Assembly: GCA_934364765.1 (NCBI GenBank) | Contig: CAKRMO010000078.1 | Location: 1 to 5,972, forward strand | Origin: an uncultured Bacteroidaceae bacterium | Lineage (GTDB): Bacteria; Bacteroidota; Bacteroidia; Bacteroidales; Bacteroidaceae | Reading direction: 5' to 3' | Length of the DNA stretch: 5,972 nucleotides | In this document: positions 5,899 through 5,972 of the stretch, in pieces | Layout of the letters: every line of letters begins with the position of its first letter | Position numbering within the stretch: position 1 is the stretch's first letter | The notes under the pieces: generated by a model | Seen by the model: the letters and a program-made list of their open reading frames with translations, nothing else | Database searches by the model: none | What the model was told of the DNA's origin: nothing | Translations under genes and position numbers: made by a program

Positions 5899-5972
5899 AA
5901 CTGCCCGAATTTACGCAACACACTGATTTACAAAGCAATACCCACATATTCAAAGTTCTGTATAACGGTTTG

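Noticed and set aside
5899..5972. Possible promoter or terminator in the last 74 bases
   Set aside because: The stretch is A/T-rich with TTTG-like words on both strands, but no correctly spaced -33/-7 Bacteroides promoter and no convincing stem-loop. It is also cut by the window end.
1..5972. CRISPR arrays, tRNA/rRNA genes, insertion sequences, phage or defence genes
   Set aside because: I found no direct repeat array, no cloverleaf-like or rRNA sequence, no transposase or integrase, and nearly the whole window is accounted for by six ordinary genes.

Overview
The window looks like chromosomal DNA from a Bacteroidota member, most likely of the order Bacteroidales. The protein styles fit that group: an M24 aminopeptidase with a 'DNTRT' metal motif, an exported PepC-like protease, and a GT2 / LAB_N / GT39-83 set. 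Start codons lack clear Shine-Dalgarno sequences, the one real leader is A-rich, and isoleucine is often written ATA. The genus cannot be fixed from this sequence. All six genes lie on the plus strand and are tightly packed. The only non-coding stretches are 36, 13, 24 and 74 bases, so no gap approaches 300 bases.

Left part (1-2000). The 3' end of a cytoplasmic Xaa-Pro aminopeptidase (M24B, PepP-like) enters from outside the window. After a 36-base A/T-rich leader comes a signal-peptide-bearing C1B cysteine peptidase of the bleomycin hydrolase / aminopeptidase C family, probably acting in the periplasm.

Right part (2014-5898). Four genes form a compact cassette: an ArnT-like polytopic glycosyltransferase (GT39/GT83 type), a soluble dolichol-phosphate-mannose-synthase-like GT2, a seven-helix protein made of two LAB_N (PF07578) repeats, and a UDP-glucuronate 4-epimerase. 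The first two overlap by 23 bases and the last two by 4. The GT2 and LAB_N genes are in the same reading frame, 24 bases apart, and the LAB_N gene appears to start at GTG.

The cassette reads as a complete lipid-linked sugar relay. The epimerase would make UDP-galacturonate, the GT2 would load a sugar onto a polyprenyl phosphate, the LAB_N duplex would be a candidate flippase, and the ArnT-like enzyme would transfer the sugar on the outer face to lipid A or another envelope acceptor. The enzyme families are well supported by motifs. The identity of the sugar and the flippase role are inference.

The most notable non-coding signal is a long near-perfect inverted repeat (2038-2074) inside the first codons of the ArnT-like gene. 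It lies at the junction between the protease gene and the sugar cassette and resembles a terminator or attenuator. The final 74 bases (5899-5972) hold nothing I can identify.
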